From assembly GCA_910579435.1 (NCBI GenBank), contig CAJTVF010000005.1, forward strand, positions 26,728 through 90,727: a DNA stretch of 64,000 bases. Direction: 5' to 3'. The notes under the pieces were generated by a model. It saw only the letters and a program-made list of their open reading frames with translations, did no database searches and was not told where the DNA came from. Position numbers and translations under genes: made by a program. Positions 7,909-16,454 of the stretch are shown here, one piece after another. How positions within the stretch are numbered: the first letter of the stretch is position 1; every line of letters starts with the position of its first letter. The stretch is from an uncultured Oscillibacter sp. (GTDB lineage: Bacteria > Bacillota > Clostridia > Oscillospirales > Oscillospiraceae).

Positions 7909-8797
7909 TTTTAGAAGCCTCCCTCTGTTTGCGAAACATTTTCGCTTCTTTTTCCCGGTTTCCGCTGATCAGGAAAACCCGGTCGTCTTTATGCGTCAGC
8001 GCGCTGATATCCTCCGGCTCGCGCACGCCGCCGGGATGGGCCAGAATCTCTAAGCCCCAGCCTTTCCGTACAGCTAGAGCTTTCGCATCCGCCAGGACGG
8101 CGGACACATTTTGAAAAGACATATTTCCCGAAAACAGCACGCCCAGAAACACGCGCCGTTCCAGCCTGCTAAAAAACCCCCGGTATTTTCGTTCGTTCCT
8201 CCAGGCCAGAAGATCCAGAATCAGGACCTTTACCAGATTAATGGGACGGAACCCCTCCAGCTCTCCCCAATGCCGCAGATAAACACCGACGGGGTCCCTA
8301 GGAACACGGATATAGGCGACGGACAGACGGCCTTCCCGTATCACGTCCATCAGCGCGTCGAATACAACGGGGAGCATATGATAATGGGCGTGACCGTCGA
8401 TTCGGAGCCCCCTTCCCTCTTCCAGATAAGGGAGCAGGGTGGATATCTGGGTGCGGATTTCCTCCCTCAGGGCCGCCCGGTATTTTCCTCGGTCCGGCAA
8501 GAAGGAATGCAGCAGCAGCGTCCCGAAGGCAGCGCGAAACGTTCCGTCCGGGTCTGTTAGGAGACCGGGACAAAATGCCCTGCCCTCCATAAAATTCAGA
8601 TGGACGGCCGCGGCCAGGCGGCCCGCGTAAGGCTGAAAGGACTCCATGCACACCGCCAAATGGGGGCCGTTGGTCATGACACTGACCGCGTTTAAAACGC
8701 CATTGCCGGCGCAGTCTAAAATCCGGCTGCTTTGCGCCGGAAACAAACCGAAATCATCAGCATGGTACTCAATATCCACTACAGATTCGAGATTCAA
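7901..8797 (-). CDS. ChbG/HpnK (YdjC-like) carbohydrate deacetylase
   Basis: The 298-residue protein has the hallmark motifs of the YdjC deacetylase family: YHADDFG near residue 11 (metal-binding Asp), AVHLNF, DGHAHYHMLP near residue 133 (metal-binding histidines), and LAHPGG near residue 250. Members remove N-acetyl groups from N-acetylglucosamine-type residues of glycans or lipid-linked sugars. The start is TTG 8797, placed 3 nt after AGGAGGGACGA in a leader hairpin repeat; no in-frame ATG fits. Translation is coupled to the GNAT gene downstream. No signal peptide is seen, so a lipid-linked or nucleotide-bound substrate inside the cell is likely. Confidence 0.85.
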   Translation of the reverse strand: MNLESVVDIEYHADDFGLFPAQSSRILDCAGNGVLNAVSVMTNGPHLAVCMESFQPYAGRLAAAVHLNFMEGRAFCPGLLTDPDGTFRAAFGTLLLHSFLPDRGKYRAALREEIRTQISTLLPYLEEGRGLRIDGHAHYHMLPVVFDALMDVIREGRLSVAYIRVPRDPVGVYLRHWGELEGFRPINLVKVLILDLLAWRNERKYRGFFSRLERRVFLGVLFSGNMSFQNVSAVLADAKALAVRKGWGLEILAHPGGVREPEDISALTHKDDRVFLISGNREKEAKMFRKQREASKNA

Positions 8798-8908
8798 ATC
8801 GTCCCTCCTAAAACTGGCCGGTATACACCGGCCGTTTCAGACGAGGGGCCTCGGTTCCGTGGGATATCCCACGGAAAGGATGAGGTCCCCTCATCCTTTA
8901 TTCCATTT
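8798..8908 (-). repeat. Leader hairpin repeat, copy D (most complete)
   Basis: Three hairpins in a row before the start codon: 8865-8889 (11-bp stem, 3-nt loop), 8845-8866 (22-bp perfect palindrome) and 8816-8833 (GGCCGGT-ATAC-ACCGGCC), then TTTTAGGAGGGACGA and the TTG start. The first two share two bases. No transposase or open reading frame is inside. Confidence 0.85.
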
Positions 8909-8945
8909 TCTTCTACCTAAAATGTGCACAAGCACATTTGCCAAA

Positions 8946-9374
8946 CTAATTCCTGAACACGGCGTATTTGCTGAGAAAGTAGCTCAGGACCAGGGCGGCG
9001 CACTCCGCCAGGAACTTAGCAGCAAAGCCCGGTATGCCCAGGACGCTTTGCGTGACGCCCAGCCGCATCAGCAGTGGCGTCAGGCTGATCGCCGCTGCAC
9101 CGGACAGCAAACGGCTGCCCACGAACATGGCCCCCTCTCGAAGAACGGTTAAGGGGGCCCAGCTGTGCTTTTGAAAGACATACGCTTTGTTCGACAAGAA
9201 TGCCGCCAGTACAGCGACGGCCCAAGCGATGCTGTTGCTGAGGTTAATACCAAGGCCGCAGAGTACGGTCAAAGCGCTGTAGACCGCGTAGTTAACGGCG
9301 GTAGTAAAGGCCCCTGCCGCTACATATGCCGCCAGCTCGCGGTGCTGAATCAAAAACGCCTTTATTTTTCGCAT
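8946..9374 (-). CDS. GtrA-like flippase
   Basis: This 142-residue protein has four hydrophobic segments and the GtrA signature: an early AAGAFTTAVNYAVYS segment, then LSNKAYVFQKHS in the middle loop, and a C-terminal SYFLSKYAVFRN. GtrA proteins are thought to flip undecaprenyl-phosphate-linked sugars made by GtrB to the outer membrane face. The start overlaps the end of the GtrB-like gene by 13 nt, which supports a functional pair. Length and topology match the family. The hairpin repeat copy D follows its stop codon. Confidence 0.88.
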   Translation of the reverse strand: MRKIKAFLIQHRELAAYVAAGAFTTAVNYAVYSALTVLCGLGINLSNSIAWAVAVLAAFLSNKAYVFQKHSWAPLTVLREGAMFVGSRLLSGAAAISLTPLLMRLGVTQSVLGIPGFAAKFLAECAALVLSYFLSKYAVFRN

Positions 9375-10336
9375 AAGACCGTTCCTTCCGTGCGAGCGAC
9401 CGCCCTTTCCGTCTCCCGAACGATATAAATGGGACGCCGTTTCGTCTCCAGATAGGCCTTAGCCAGATATTGGCCGATGATTCCCAGGGAGAGCTGGATC
9501 GACCCGCCCACTATCAGCAGCAGACAGACCAGCGTGGGAAAGCCTGACGTGGGACTTCCATACAAGAAGGTTGTGATTACAATATAGAGGAAATAGACGA
9601 AAGCTCCCAAGCAGAATAACAATCCCATCAGCGAGGCGATGGCCAGCGGCGCGGTGGAAAAGGCTATAATGCCGTCCAGGGAATAGAGCAGTAGCTTCCA
9701 AAAGGACCAGGTGGTTTCCCCCGCGACCCGCTCCACGTTCTCATAGGGAATCCATTTTGTTTTGAAGCCGATCCAGCCGAAAATACCTTTGGAAAAGCGG
9801 TTGTATTCCCCCAGTCTCAAAAGCGCGTCCACCGCCGGACGGGACAGCATACGGAAATCCGATGCGCCATCCACAAACTCCGCCTTGGAAATCTTGTTGA
9901 TGAGCTTATAAAAGAGACGGGCGAAAAGGCTGCGGACCGGCGGCTCTCCTTTCCGGGAAACGCGCCGCGCGGCGGCGATGTCATAGCCTTCTTCCGTAAT
10001 GGCGCGGTACATCTCCTCCAGCATGACGGGCGGATGTTGGAGATCAGCGTCCATGATGACGGCGCACTCCCCCAACGCGGCCTCCATACCCGCGTACATG
10101 GCAGACTCCTTGCCAAAGTTTCTTGAAAAGGAGATATAGCGGACGCGGCGGTCCTCTTTGGCGGCGGCCCGGAGAAGCTCCATAGTACGGTCCCGGGAAC
10201 CGTCGTCCACGAAAATTATCTCGATTTCCAGACCCAGCTCCATCAGGAGCTTTTCCGACTCCATGCGGATAGCCTTTAAAAAGTAGGGTAAGGCCTCCTC
10301 CTCGTTATAGCAAGGGGTAATAATGGACAGCAACAT
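9362..10336 (-). CDS. GtrB/DPM1-like undecaprenyl-phosphate glycosyltransferase
   Basis: This 324-residue GT2 enzyme has the start SIITPCYNEEEALPYFL, then VDDGSRDRTM near residue 44 and the metal-binding MDADLQHPP near residue 95. Two C-terminal membrane helices (about residues 230-290) match the DPM1/GtrB/ArnC type. It loads a sugar from a nucleotide donor onto undecaprenyl phosphate. With the GtrA-like gene (13-nt overlap) and the GtrII-like enzyme downstream it forms a Gtr side-chain module. Two tandem perfect palindromes lie between it and pglF. The ribosome-binding site (GGGATG) is weaker than in the neighbours. The donor sugar is unknown. Confidence 0.87.
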   Translation of the reverse strand: MLLSIITPCYNEEEALPYFLKAIRMESEKLLMELGLEIEIIFVDDGSRDRTMELLRAAAKEDRRVRYISFSRNFGKESAMYAGMEAALGECAVIMDADLQHPPVMLEEMYRAITEEGYDIAAARRVSRKGEPPVRSLFARLFYKLINKISKAEFVDGASDFRMLSRPAVDALLRLGEYNRFSKGIFGWIGFKTKWIPYENVERVAGETTWSFWKLLLYSLDGIIAFSTAPLAIASLMGLLFCLGAFVYFLYIVITTFLYGSPTSGFPTLVCLLLIVGGSIQLSLGIIGQYLAKAYLETKRRPIYIVRETERAVARTEGTVLCEK

Positions 10337-10366
10337 AGAATTTCACATCCCAAATAATGGTGTTGC

Positions 10367-10413
10367 GATGTTCCCGTACGGGAACATCAGTGGAGGATAT
10401 ATCCTCCACTGAT
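10367..10413. repeat. Tandem perfect palindromes between pglF and gtrB-like gene
   Basis: A 22-bp perfect palindrome centred on GTAC (10367-10388) overlaps a 28-bp perfect palindrome centred on ATAT (10386-10413). There is no sequence similarity to copies A-D, but the architecture of abutting loopless hairpins is the same. Neither has a T-run after it, so neither looks like a factor-independent terminator. Confidence 0.85.
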
Positions 10414-10443
10414 AGATTCCTGTTCAATTTGTTATAGAATATA

Positions 10444-12375
10444 TTACCGCGCCGCCGTGCGCTTTTGCTGCTTAAAGGGCAATACTTTCCGGCTTTGCTG
10501 TTTGGGGATATGAACCTCCCTCCCCTGTTCCTGGTTCAGATCCTCCGGCTCATGGAAGGTTGGAACAACCTGATGCAGGGCGGCGCGAATAACGCCGGGA
10601 TCATTTTTTTCCAGAGCGTCCGTTAAAATCGCCAGCTTCTGTGCCAGCTCCTCCGGTGTGACGGCCGGCTGACGTTCGATAAAGATCTGGTTGTTGTCCG
10701 TCTTCTCGATGTCGCGGCTGGCGATCAACAGCTCCTCGTAGAGCTTTTCGCCGGGCCGCAGGCCCGTTTCCACAATATCGATATCCTGATACGGCACATA
10801 ACCGGACAGCCGGATTAAAGTCTCCGCCAGCTCCAGAATCTTCACCGGGCGGCCCATGTCCAGCACATAGAGCTCGTTTTGATGGGCCATAGCTCCGGCC
10901 TGCAGCACCAGCTGGGCCGCTTCGGGGATGGTCATGAAATAACGGATGATCCGCTTGTCGGTGATGGTGACGGGACCGCCGGCGGCGATCTGCCGCTTGA
11001 ACAGGGGCACGACGGAGCCGTTAGAGCCCAGGACGTTGCCAAAGCGCACCGCCGCGAAGTCCGTTTCGCTGCAATCCTTCATGGATTGCAGGATCATTTC
11101 GCACAGGCGCTTGCTGGCGCCCATGACGGAGGTGGGGTTGACCGCCTTATCCGTGGAAATTTGAATGAATTTGGAGACGCCGAATTCGTCCGCAGCCCGC
11201 ACCAGGTTCAGCGTGCCAAATACGTTATTTCGAATTGCCTCCTGAGGGCTGTGCTCCATCAGGGGGACGTGCTTGTGGGCTGCGGCGTGGAAAACGACGT
11301 CCGGCCGGTAATAGGCGAAGAGCTGCCGCATCCGCTCCGCGTCCCGGATAGAGGCGATCTCCACAGACAAATCCAACCGCCCGCCGTACTTGTAGAGGAG
11401 CTCCTGCTGGATATCATAGGCGTTGTTTTCATAGATGTCTGCAATCACCAACCGCTTTGGCTCGTGCCGCACCACCTGGCGGCACAGCTCCGAGCCGATG
11501 GATCCGCCCCCCCCGGTAATCAGCACGGTTTTTCCACCCAGGAAAGCGTCCACAGGAGCCGGATCCAGGGATATGGGGTCCCGCCCAAGCAGGTCCTCGA
11601 TCTGGATTTCCCGCAGCTGAGCGCGGATGGGCTTTTGACGGATCAGTTCCATAGTGCCGGGCAAAACGGTAATCTTGACCCGACGAAGACCGGAGAGCTG
11701 CTGAAGAATTTCCTGACGGCGGCGCTCGCTGGTGGAGGGGATGGCCACCAGAATCTCGCGGAGTTTCAGGGACTTTACATATTTGGGCGCGTCTGAAATC
11801 GTTCCCTTTACCTGAACGCCGTGGATGCGGCGCCCCCGCTTGGAAAGGTCATCATCGAAAAAACACTGCACGGCATAGCGGCTGTCGGGGTTGTTCCGCA
11901 GCTCGTCCAGAAGCTGGATGCCGGCCGCTCCCGCTCCCACGATGGCGATGGGAACCTGGTGGGAGCCGCGGCGATACTGTACCTGGCTTCGGAAAACGCG
12001 GTAGGCGAACCGGATGCCCAGCATGCCCAATACCCACAGGCTGGCGATGGCGGACAGCAGCAGGAACGAGATGACGTCGATCATCAGGACATAGCGCGTC
12101 AGAATTTCATATGTGCAAAAGCCGGCCAGCGCCGCCAGCAGCAGAGACAGGTATTCCTGGCTCTCGGCGTAGCGCCAGAGACTGTCATAGGTGCGGAAAA
12201 GCAACTGGAATATCAGTGTGCAGATATAGAGCAGAATCATATGGGGGATGAACATTCCCCGTCCTACCGCGTCCCCGATGTTATACCGTGTGGAGAACAG
12301 CGCCAAGGCCGTAGCCACGCAGACTAAAATAAGACCATCAAAGAGCAATACGATCAATTTTCGCAAATGGTTCAT
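10444..12375 (-). CDS. pglF: Membrane-anchored UDP-N-acetylhexosamine 4,6-dehydratase (PglF/CapD type)
   Basis: This 643-residue protein has four N-terminal membrane segments (about residues 1-115), a nucleotide-binding CoA-like domain (IAVVGAGAAG-type, about 140-155) and an extended short-chain dehydrogenase domain from about residue 280 with LITGGGGSIGSELCRQ. The catalytic region SVMGASKRLCE has the Met that replaces Tyr in 4,6-dehydratases of this type. It makes the UDP-4-keto-6-deoxy sugar that a PglE aminotransferase and PglD acetyltransferase convert to UDP-diacetylbacillosamine; homologues of those two are at the other end of the locus. It has its own promoter at 12.46 kb. An 8-C run encodes the conserved glycines. 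Confidence 0.88.
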   Translation of the reverse strand: MNHLRKLIVLLFDGLILVCVATALALFSTRYNIGDAVGRGMFIPHMILLYICTLIFQLLFRTYDSLWRYAESQEYLSLLLAALAGFCTYEILTRYVLMIDVISFLLLSAIASLWVLGMLGIRFAYRVFRSQVQYRRGSHQVPIAIVGAGAAGIQLLDELRNNPDSRYAVQCFFDDDLSKRGRRIHGVQVKGTISDAPKYVKSLKLREILVAIPSTSERRRQEILQQLSGLRRVKITVLPGTMELIRQKPIRAQLREIQIEDLLGRDPISLDPAPVDAFLGGKTVLITGGGGSIGSELCRQVVRHEPKRLVIADIYENNAYDIQQELLYKYGGRLDLSVEIASIRDAERMRQLFAYYRPDVVFHAAAHKHVPLMEHSPQEAIRNNVFGTLNLVRAADEFGVSKFIQISTDKAVNPTSVMGASKRLCEMILQSMKDCSETDFAAVRFGNVLGSNGSVVPLFKRQIAAGGPVTITDKRIIRYFMTIPEAAQLVLQAGAMAHQNELYVLDMGRPVKILELAETLIRLSGYVPYQDIDIVETGLRPGEKLYEELLIASRDIEKTDNNQIFIERQPAVTPEELAQKLAILTDALEKNDPGVIRAALHQVVPTFHEPEDLNQEQGREVHIPKQQSRKVLPFKQQKRTAAR

Positions 12376-12462
12376 GAGGCGGACCGCCTTTCCGTAAAAA
12401 ACCCGTTTCCATCAAAAACGCGCTTTACTCGTAAAAAATCACATTTTATGAGTTCATGTCCC

Positions 12463-12491
12463 ATCATAGCACAAGGCTTCTTATTTGAAAA
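12463..12491 (-). promoter_or_regulatory. Promoter of the pglF-gtr operon
   Basis: On the minus strand TTTTCA (12491-12486), a 17-nt spacer, and TATGAT (12468-12463) with a TGC extension. The pglF start is about 90 nt downstream. It separates the distal glycan module from the main operon. Confidence 0.6.
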
Positions 12492-12782
12492 GGGCTTTCG
12501 CCAAATTTCCTGATTTTATATGAGCTCCGCGCGTTTATAAAACGGCTTTTGACAAAACCCGCTTTTTTCGGAAACTGATTCCAGAGCCGGAAAGACAGGA
12601 CCGCTCTATGATGGAAACAGGATATCATCTGTCCTGGCCCGCTGGAGGAGAGGCCGATCCCGGCGCAGAGAAAATACCGCCGCCATTCCCGCGACCCTGG
12701 CGGCGGGAATGGCGGCCAATAAGATCATACGCAAAACGAGGACGGCCCTGACGGGACCGCCTTCTTTCAGCTGAGGAGACGC
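12492..12782. other. Intergenic region between the two glycan transcription units
   Basis: About 290 nt without a gene. It holds the terminator hairpin of the main operon (12678-12716), an imperfect inverted repeat around 12592-12640 (CAGGAC ... GTCCTG with ATGAT/ATCAT inside), and the pglF promoter at its left end. No further feature is seen. Confidence 0.5.
12678..12716 (-). terminator. Terminator hairpin of the main glycan operon
   Basis: GCCGCCATTCCCGC pairs with GCGGGAATGGCGGC, a 14-bp stem with a loop of about 10 nt. It lies 65 nt after the stop of the GNAT gene and is followed on the minus strand by GGTATTTTC. Confidence 0.6.
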
Positions 12783-13811
12783 CTATCCGTGTAAAATCGT
12801 GTCGGTGTCAATATAGCGCAGCGTCCAGCTGCGGAAGTGCTTGAGGCGGGACAGCGTTTCCGCGTCCAGTTCGGCGGTGGGATAGATCATAAAAGGCTGG
12901 CCCTGATTTGCGGTTTCCGGGAGGCCGGAAGAAATGACGGGCCCCTCGGTTTCCGGGTTCACCATGGAGACAGACAGCCGGTCGCAGTACGGACGGAGAT
13001 GCCGCACGGCGGCCCGGAAGATTTCCCGGGCGGCTTCCTCATCCTCCGGCAGCATCCAGTCGCAGATATCACAGCAGCAGTGGTCCGCGGCCCCGTCGCA
13101 GTTCCGGCGGAGGATGAAAAAGGCCCGCAGCGCCCCGCCCCGCCGGACGCAGAGATAGGCCCGCCGTTCCTCGGGCAGGTAGTCCACCTTCCAGCGGTAA
13201 AAATCCAGGCTCCGCCGGAGGTGAACGCCGGGCCGGGCGTTTATGAGGGCCAGGTCGTCTTCGGTAAAGGGACAGCCGGAAGACAGGATCCAGCTGCCGC
13301 CGGGGCCGGAGAAGGAGCCGGGACGGAAGGCCGCCAGGGCGGGAGCCTTCCCCAGGAGCTTCCTGCGGACCCGCCGCAGGAAAAAGCGGGCGGGCTGAAG
13401 CACGCCGTCGTAGGACTTCAAGCGGCCCAGCTCCAGGAAGCCGAGCTTTGTGAAGCCGGGGTAAGAATTTTCGTTCGGCGTGGCGTAGATTAAAACGTTG
13501 GGCGTCTCCTGACAGACGGAAATCGCCCGCTGGACCAGCAGCAGAAAGATGCGCCGCCCGCGGAAGGCGGGCCTGACGGCCGTGTCGCAGCTGTGAACGA
13601 CCGGCAGGGCGCGCGGGCCGTCCAGGAGCGTGTAGCCCATGAAAGAGTTTGTTCCCGCAGGAACGCCGTCCTGGTAATCCACGAGAGTGGCGACGCCCGC
13701 GTCAATGTCCGGGTTGTCCAGGTGCTTGTGCCGGAAGGTCTCATAAGATATCTTTGAATGAAAGACCTCGCAAAAGATATCATGGGCGTCATGAAGCAGC
13801 TTTTCGTCCAT
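12783..13811 (-). CDS. GNAT-like acetyltransferase, last gene of main glycan operon
   Basis: This 342-residue protein has a GNAT core: RPAFRGRRIFLLLVQRAI (about residues 80-97) is the CoA-binding loop, followed by IYATPNENSYPGFTKLGFLE. It starts at ATG 13811 (MDEKLLHDAHDIF) with GGAGGA upstream, 16 nt after the preceding gene. The C-terminus ends in RYIDTDTILHG. A second copy of that ending survives as a remnant at 14830-14910, so a paralogue once lay next to wzx. It probably acetylates a glycan residue; the substrate is unknown. A terminator hairpin follows. Confidence 0.65.
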   Translation of the reverse strand: MDEKLLHDAHDIFCEVFHSKISYETFRHKHLDNPDIDAGVATLVDYQDGVPAGTNSFMGYTLLDGPRALPVVHSCDTAVRPAFRGRRIFLLLVQRAISVCQETPNVLIYATPNENSYPGFTKLGFLELGRLKSYDGVLQPARFFLRRVRRKLLGKAPALAAFRPGSFSGPGGSWILSSGCPFTEDDLALINARPGVHLRRSLDFYRWKVDYLPEERRAYLCVRRGGALRAFFILRRNCDGAADHCCCDICDWMLPEDEEAAREIFRAAVRHLRPYCDRLSVSMVNPETEGPVISSGLPETANQGQPFMIYPTAELDAETLSRLKHFRSWTLRYIDTDTILHG

Positions 13812-13827
13812 AGTTTTGTAGTCCTCC

Positions 13828-14787
13828 TCAAATGGATTTTTCAAACAGGAAGAAGCGTCCCTTCCGGTCCCGTGCGGAGCAGAGGACGCGGCCGGGGTCT
13901 TCGGTGAAGCAGGACTTGTAGACGAAGGAGACGGCCCGCTTTTCCTCCTCCGACTCGGGAACGTCCCGCTCCCAGGACCAGACGCCGTCCCCGGGCCGCC
14001 AGGTGAAAAGGGCCAGCCTGCTGATAATTTCAGGGACGTTTTTTTTCTGCAGCATGAAGAGGCCCCGGACGGCGCCGTCCGGCTGTGTGGCACAATCCAT
14101 GTGCCACACAAAGAAGTCCTGGCCGAGGCCGGAGACGCCGCAGGCGGTCTTTTCCCCCAGGCCGTCCAGGCCGTCCAGCGCGTAGCGGACGATTTGAGAC
14201 GAGCCGCCGTAATACTCCACGCAAAAAAGGGCGTTCCCCGCCGCCGCCGGGGAGATCAGTCGGTCGTCCACGGGGCCCTCCGCCAGGAAGCGGGGCGGGT
14301 CCCAGGCCTCCCCGTCGGCGCTGGAGACGGTGTAGAGGATCTCCACCGTCCCGGAGGGACGGCGCTCCCGCTTGCGGTAGAGCAGGACCAGCTTTCCCTC
14401 CCGCTGAAAGAGGCAGGGGTCTGAGTAGTGCTCATAGCCGGGCCGCTGGGGCCGGACCAGGGGATACACGCCGGGCACGGGCTTCCAGCGGGCGGAATCC
14501 GGGCCCCTGACGTACAGGCAGGGGTTCTCATAGGGGTCCCGCCCGTAGGGGTAGGGCGTGCAGGCCATATAGATCTTTCCTTGAAAAACGCTGACGGTGG
14601 GGTGACAGGCCTGGCCGGAGCCGTCGTAGGTGGGCAGGCGCAGGGTCCCCGGCAGGGAGGGGCGGTTCCCAATCCCCAGGAGCCCGGCCAGGGGGCGGGG
14701 CATGACCTTACGCCGCCAGGTGAGGGCGTCGTACAGGTAGGGGCGCAGGGTTCGGATGTTTTTGATGGGATTCAGTATCCGCAGCAT
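13828..14787 (-). CDS. Five-bladed beta-propeller (GH43/GH32-like) protein of glycan locus
   Basis: The 319 residues show repeated short blades with aromatic and acidic positions: CHPTVSVFQGKIYMACTPYP (about residue 61), YSDPCLFQREGKLVLLYRKRE (split around 120-140), SSADGEAWDPP, and FVWHMDCATQPDGAVRG. This is the pattern of clan GH-F/GH-J five-bladed propellers such as GH43 and GH32. No signal peptide is visible, so it would act in the cytoplasm or be inactive as a hydrolase. Such proteins recur in clostridial polysaccharide clusters beside GNAT and wzx genes. I cannot assign a substrate. It overlaps nothing and is 42 nt from the GNAT remnant. Confidence 0.55.
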   Translation of the reverse strand: MLRILNPIKNIRTLRPYLYDALTWRRKVMPRPLAGLLGIGNRPSLPGTLRLPTYDGSGQACHPTVSVFQGKIYMACTPYPYGRDPYENPCLYVRGPDSARWKPVPGVYPLVRPQRPGYEHYSDPCLFQREGKLVLLYRKRERRPSGTVEILYTVSSADGEAWDPPRFLAEGPVDDRLISPAAAGNALFCVEYYGGSSQIVRYALDGLDGLGEKTACGVSGLGQDFFVWHMDCATQPDGAVRGLFMLQKKNVPEIISRLALFTWRPGDGVWSWERDVPESEEEKRAVSFVYKSCFTEDPGRVLCSARDRKGRFFLFEKSI

Positions 14788-14829
14788 AGAGCACCTCGTT
14801 TCTTGTTTGAACGGCGGGCGTCCCGCCGT

Positions 14830-14910
14830 TCAGCCCTGCAGGATGGTGTCGGTATCAATATAGCGCAGGACCCAGTTTTTCAGCTCCAGGAGCCGGGCCG
14901 GCTCCTCGCT
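14830..14910 (-). pseudogene. C-terminal remnant of a GNAT paralogue fused after wzx stop
   Basis: The 26 codons before TGA 14830 read ...LELKNWVLRYIDTDTILQG. This is almost the same ending as the intact GNAT protein at 12783 (RSWTLRYIDTDTILHG). The frame continues directly from the TGA of wzx, so a deletion joined the end of wzx to the tail of a lost GNAT gene. A 19-nt palindrome (AGGAGCCGG-G-CCGGCTCCT) lies at the joint. Confidence 0.75.
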
Positions 14911-14913
14911 TCC

Positions 14914-16413
14914 TCAAGCCTTCCGGTGCCGGAGGACATCCCGGACCATCTGCCGGCAGTGGGGGAACAGCAGGGTCTGCCCGCCGAAGAATACAGCCAG
15001 CGCCAGCAGCGTCGAGGCGAAGCCCGCCGCGATCAGGCGGGGGTAAGAGTCCAGGGCCGTGCCGCCGAGCAGCCGCCGGAACAGGAACTGGACCAGGAAA
15101 AACAGGAGAACGTTCACGCCGTAGATGGCGTAGGTCCTTCCCGCGCCGCGGTTTAATACCTTATGGTTGGCGTAGAGAATCGTCTGGTTGGTACGGTAGG
15201 CCAGGGCCGCCACGGTGCCCAGCAGCACGCCGTAAATGCCCAGGAAGCATACGCCGATCAGGGAGGTTGTCAGGTTGATCGCGGATTCTATGATGGTAAA
15301 GGGGACCGTCTGGCGGAAGTGGCCTGCGTAGCTCCCGGTGTTGATGGAAATTTCCCGGCTGTTGTTCAAAAGGGCGATCAGCACGAACAGGACCGCCAGC
15401 CAGGGGTCCGCGTAACTGATGTCCGCGCCCGCCGTGTAGACGCGCACAAAGGGCAGATACAAAAACAGCGCCACGGAGAACAGGGAGAAAAGAAGCGCGC
15501 TGTAATAGGATTCCAGAAGGTCGGACCGGCGGACGTAGAGCGCCCGGTCCGTCTGGAAGGTCTGCCCCATGACAAAATTCACGCTGCTGACCGGAATGCG
15601 CAGGAGCGACTCCAGGTGTGAGGAAACCATTTTATAAACCGTGTAGACGCTGACGGTCTGCAGGCCGCAGAATACGGTGAGGATCATAACATCCGTATTT
15701 CTGAAGACCAGCGAGCTGATCTGATGGACCAGAACGGAATCCTTCTGCGCCAGGGCCTGATTGTTCGGAGGGGCGTCCGGGCGCAGCTTGTCATAAGAGC
15801 GCGCGTACCAGAGCACGTAGGCAATCTGCAGGCATTGCAGCACGAAGGCCGCAGCCAGAATCAGCACGATGTTCGCGCCCCGCCGGATCAGGACGATTTT
15901 GCTCAGGCTGGTCAGCACCGTTGAAATGGCCGTCAGGTTTGTGAAGATGTAGCCTTTGCCGTCTGCTTGCAGCAAATATTGGTATTTTGCCTGGAAATAA
16001 AACAGGACGACGTTGCCCGCGCCGCTGAAGAACACCGCGCCGGCCACGGTTCCAAAGGGCAGCGAGCTGTCCACCACCAACGGATAGATCCCCGTCAGCG
16101 CCAGCAGTCCCGCCAGGTAGAAAAGCCCCGCCCGCTTGTAATACCGGCTGGAGGACGCCATGACGCCGCTGATGGCGTCCCAATCGTCCTCCGCTACGGG
16201 CTTGTAAAGGGCCTGGAGCGTCACGCCGCCGATTCCTGCCTCAAACAGGTTCAGGCAGACGAGAAACTGGCTCAGGGAGTTCAGAAGGCCGTTGACCTCG
16301 GAGCCGTAGCTGATGATGAACATTCGGGGCAGAATCAGGCCGAACGCGATGGCGATCGCCTCATTGACGGCTAAAAAGAAAAAGTTTTTCGCGCTTTTTG
16401 TTCGTTTATCCAT
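14914..16413 (-). CDS. wzx: Wzx-like polysaccharide flippase (MOP superfamily)
   Basis: This 499-residue protein has 12-14 predicted membrane helices along its length. The N-terminal pattern RTKSAKNFFFLAVNEAIAIA, then a YGSEVNGLLNSL loop near residue 37, matches flippases of the polysaccharide-transporter/MVF group. It would move undecaprenyl-diphosphate-linked repeat units to the outside for the Wzy-like polymerase encoded 4 kb upstream. ATG 16413 follows AAAAAGGAGC. Its stop is followed in frame by the tail of a lost GNAT gene, so its last residues may have been reshaped by recombination. Only one Wzx is present in the window. Confidence 0.85.
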   Translation of the reverse strand: MDKRTKSAKNFFFLAVNEAIAIAFGLILPRMFIISYGSEVNGLLNSLSQFLVCLNLFEAGIGGVTLQALYKPVAEDDWDAISGVMASSSRYYKRAGLFYLAGLLALTGIYPLVVDSSLPFGTVAGAVFFSGAGNVVLFYFQAKYQYLLQADGKGYIFTNLTAISTVLTSLSKIVLIRRGANIVLILAAAFVLQCLQIAYVLWYARSYDKLRPDAPPNNQALAQKDSVLVHQISSLVFRNTDVMILTVFCGLQTVSVYTVYKMVSSHLESLLRIPVSSVNFVMGQTFQTDRALYVRRSDLLESYYSALLFSLFSVALFLYLPFVRVYTAGADISYADPWLAVLFVLIALLNNSREISINTGSYAGHFRQTVPFTIIESAINLTTSLIGVCFLGIYGVLLGTVAALAYRTNQTILYANHKVLNRGAGRTYAIYGVNVLLFFLVQFLFRRLLGGTALDSYPRLIAAGFASTLLALAVFFGGQTLLFPHCRQMVRDVLRHRKA

Positions 16414-16454
16414 ATAGCTCCTTTTTCGCCGGACCTCCCCGCGCCCCCTGCGCC

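Noticed and set aside
10367..10413. Terminator between pglF and gtrB-like gene
   Set aside because: No T-run, and the next gene has no promoter of its own, so transcription must pass.
11498..11505. 8-C run in pglF as a further phase switch
   Set aside because: It encodes the conserved glycine-rich nucleotide loop and the frame is intact; the length is explained by protein conservation.
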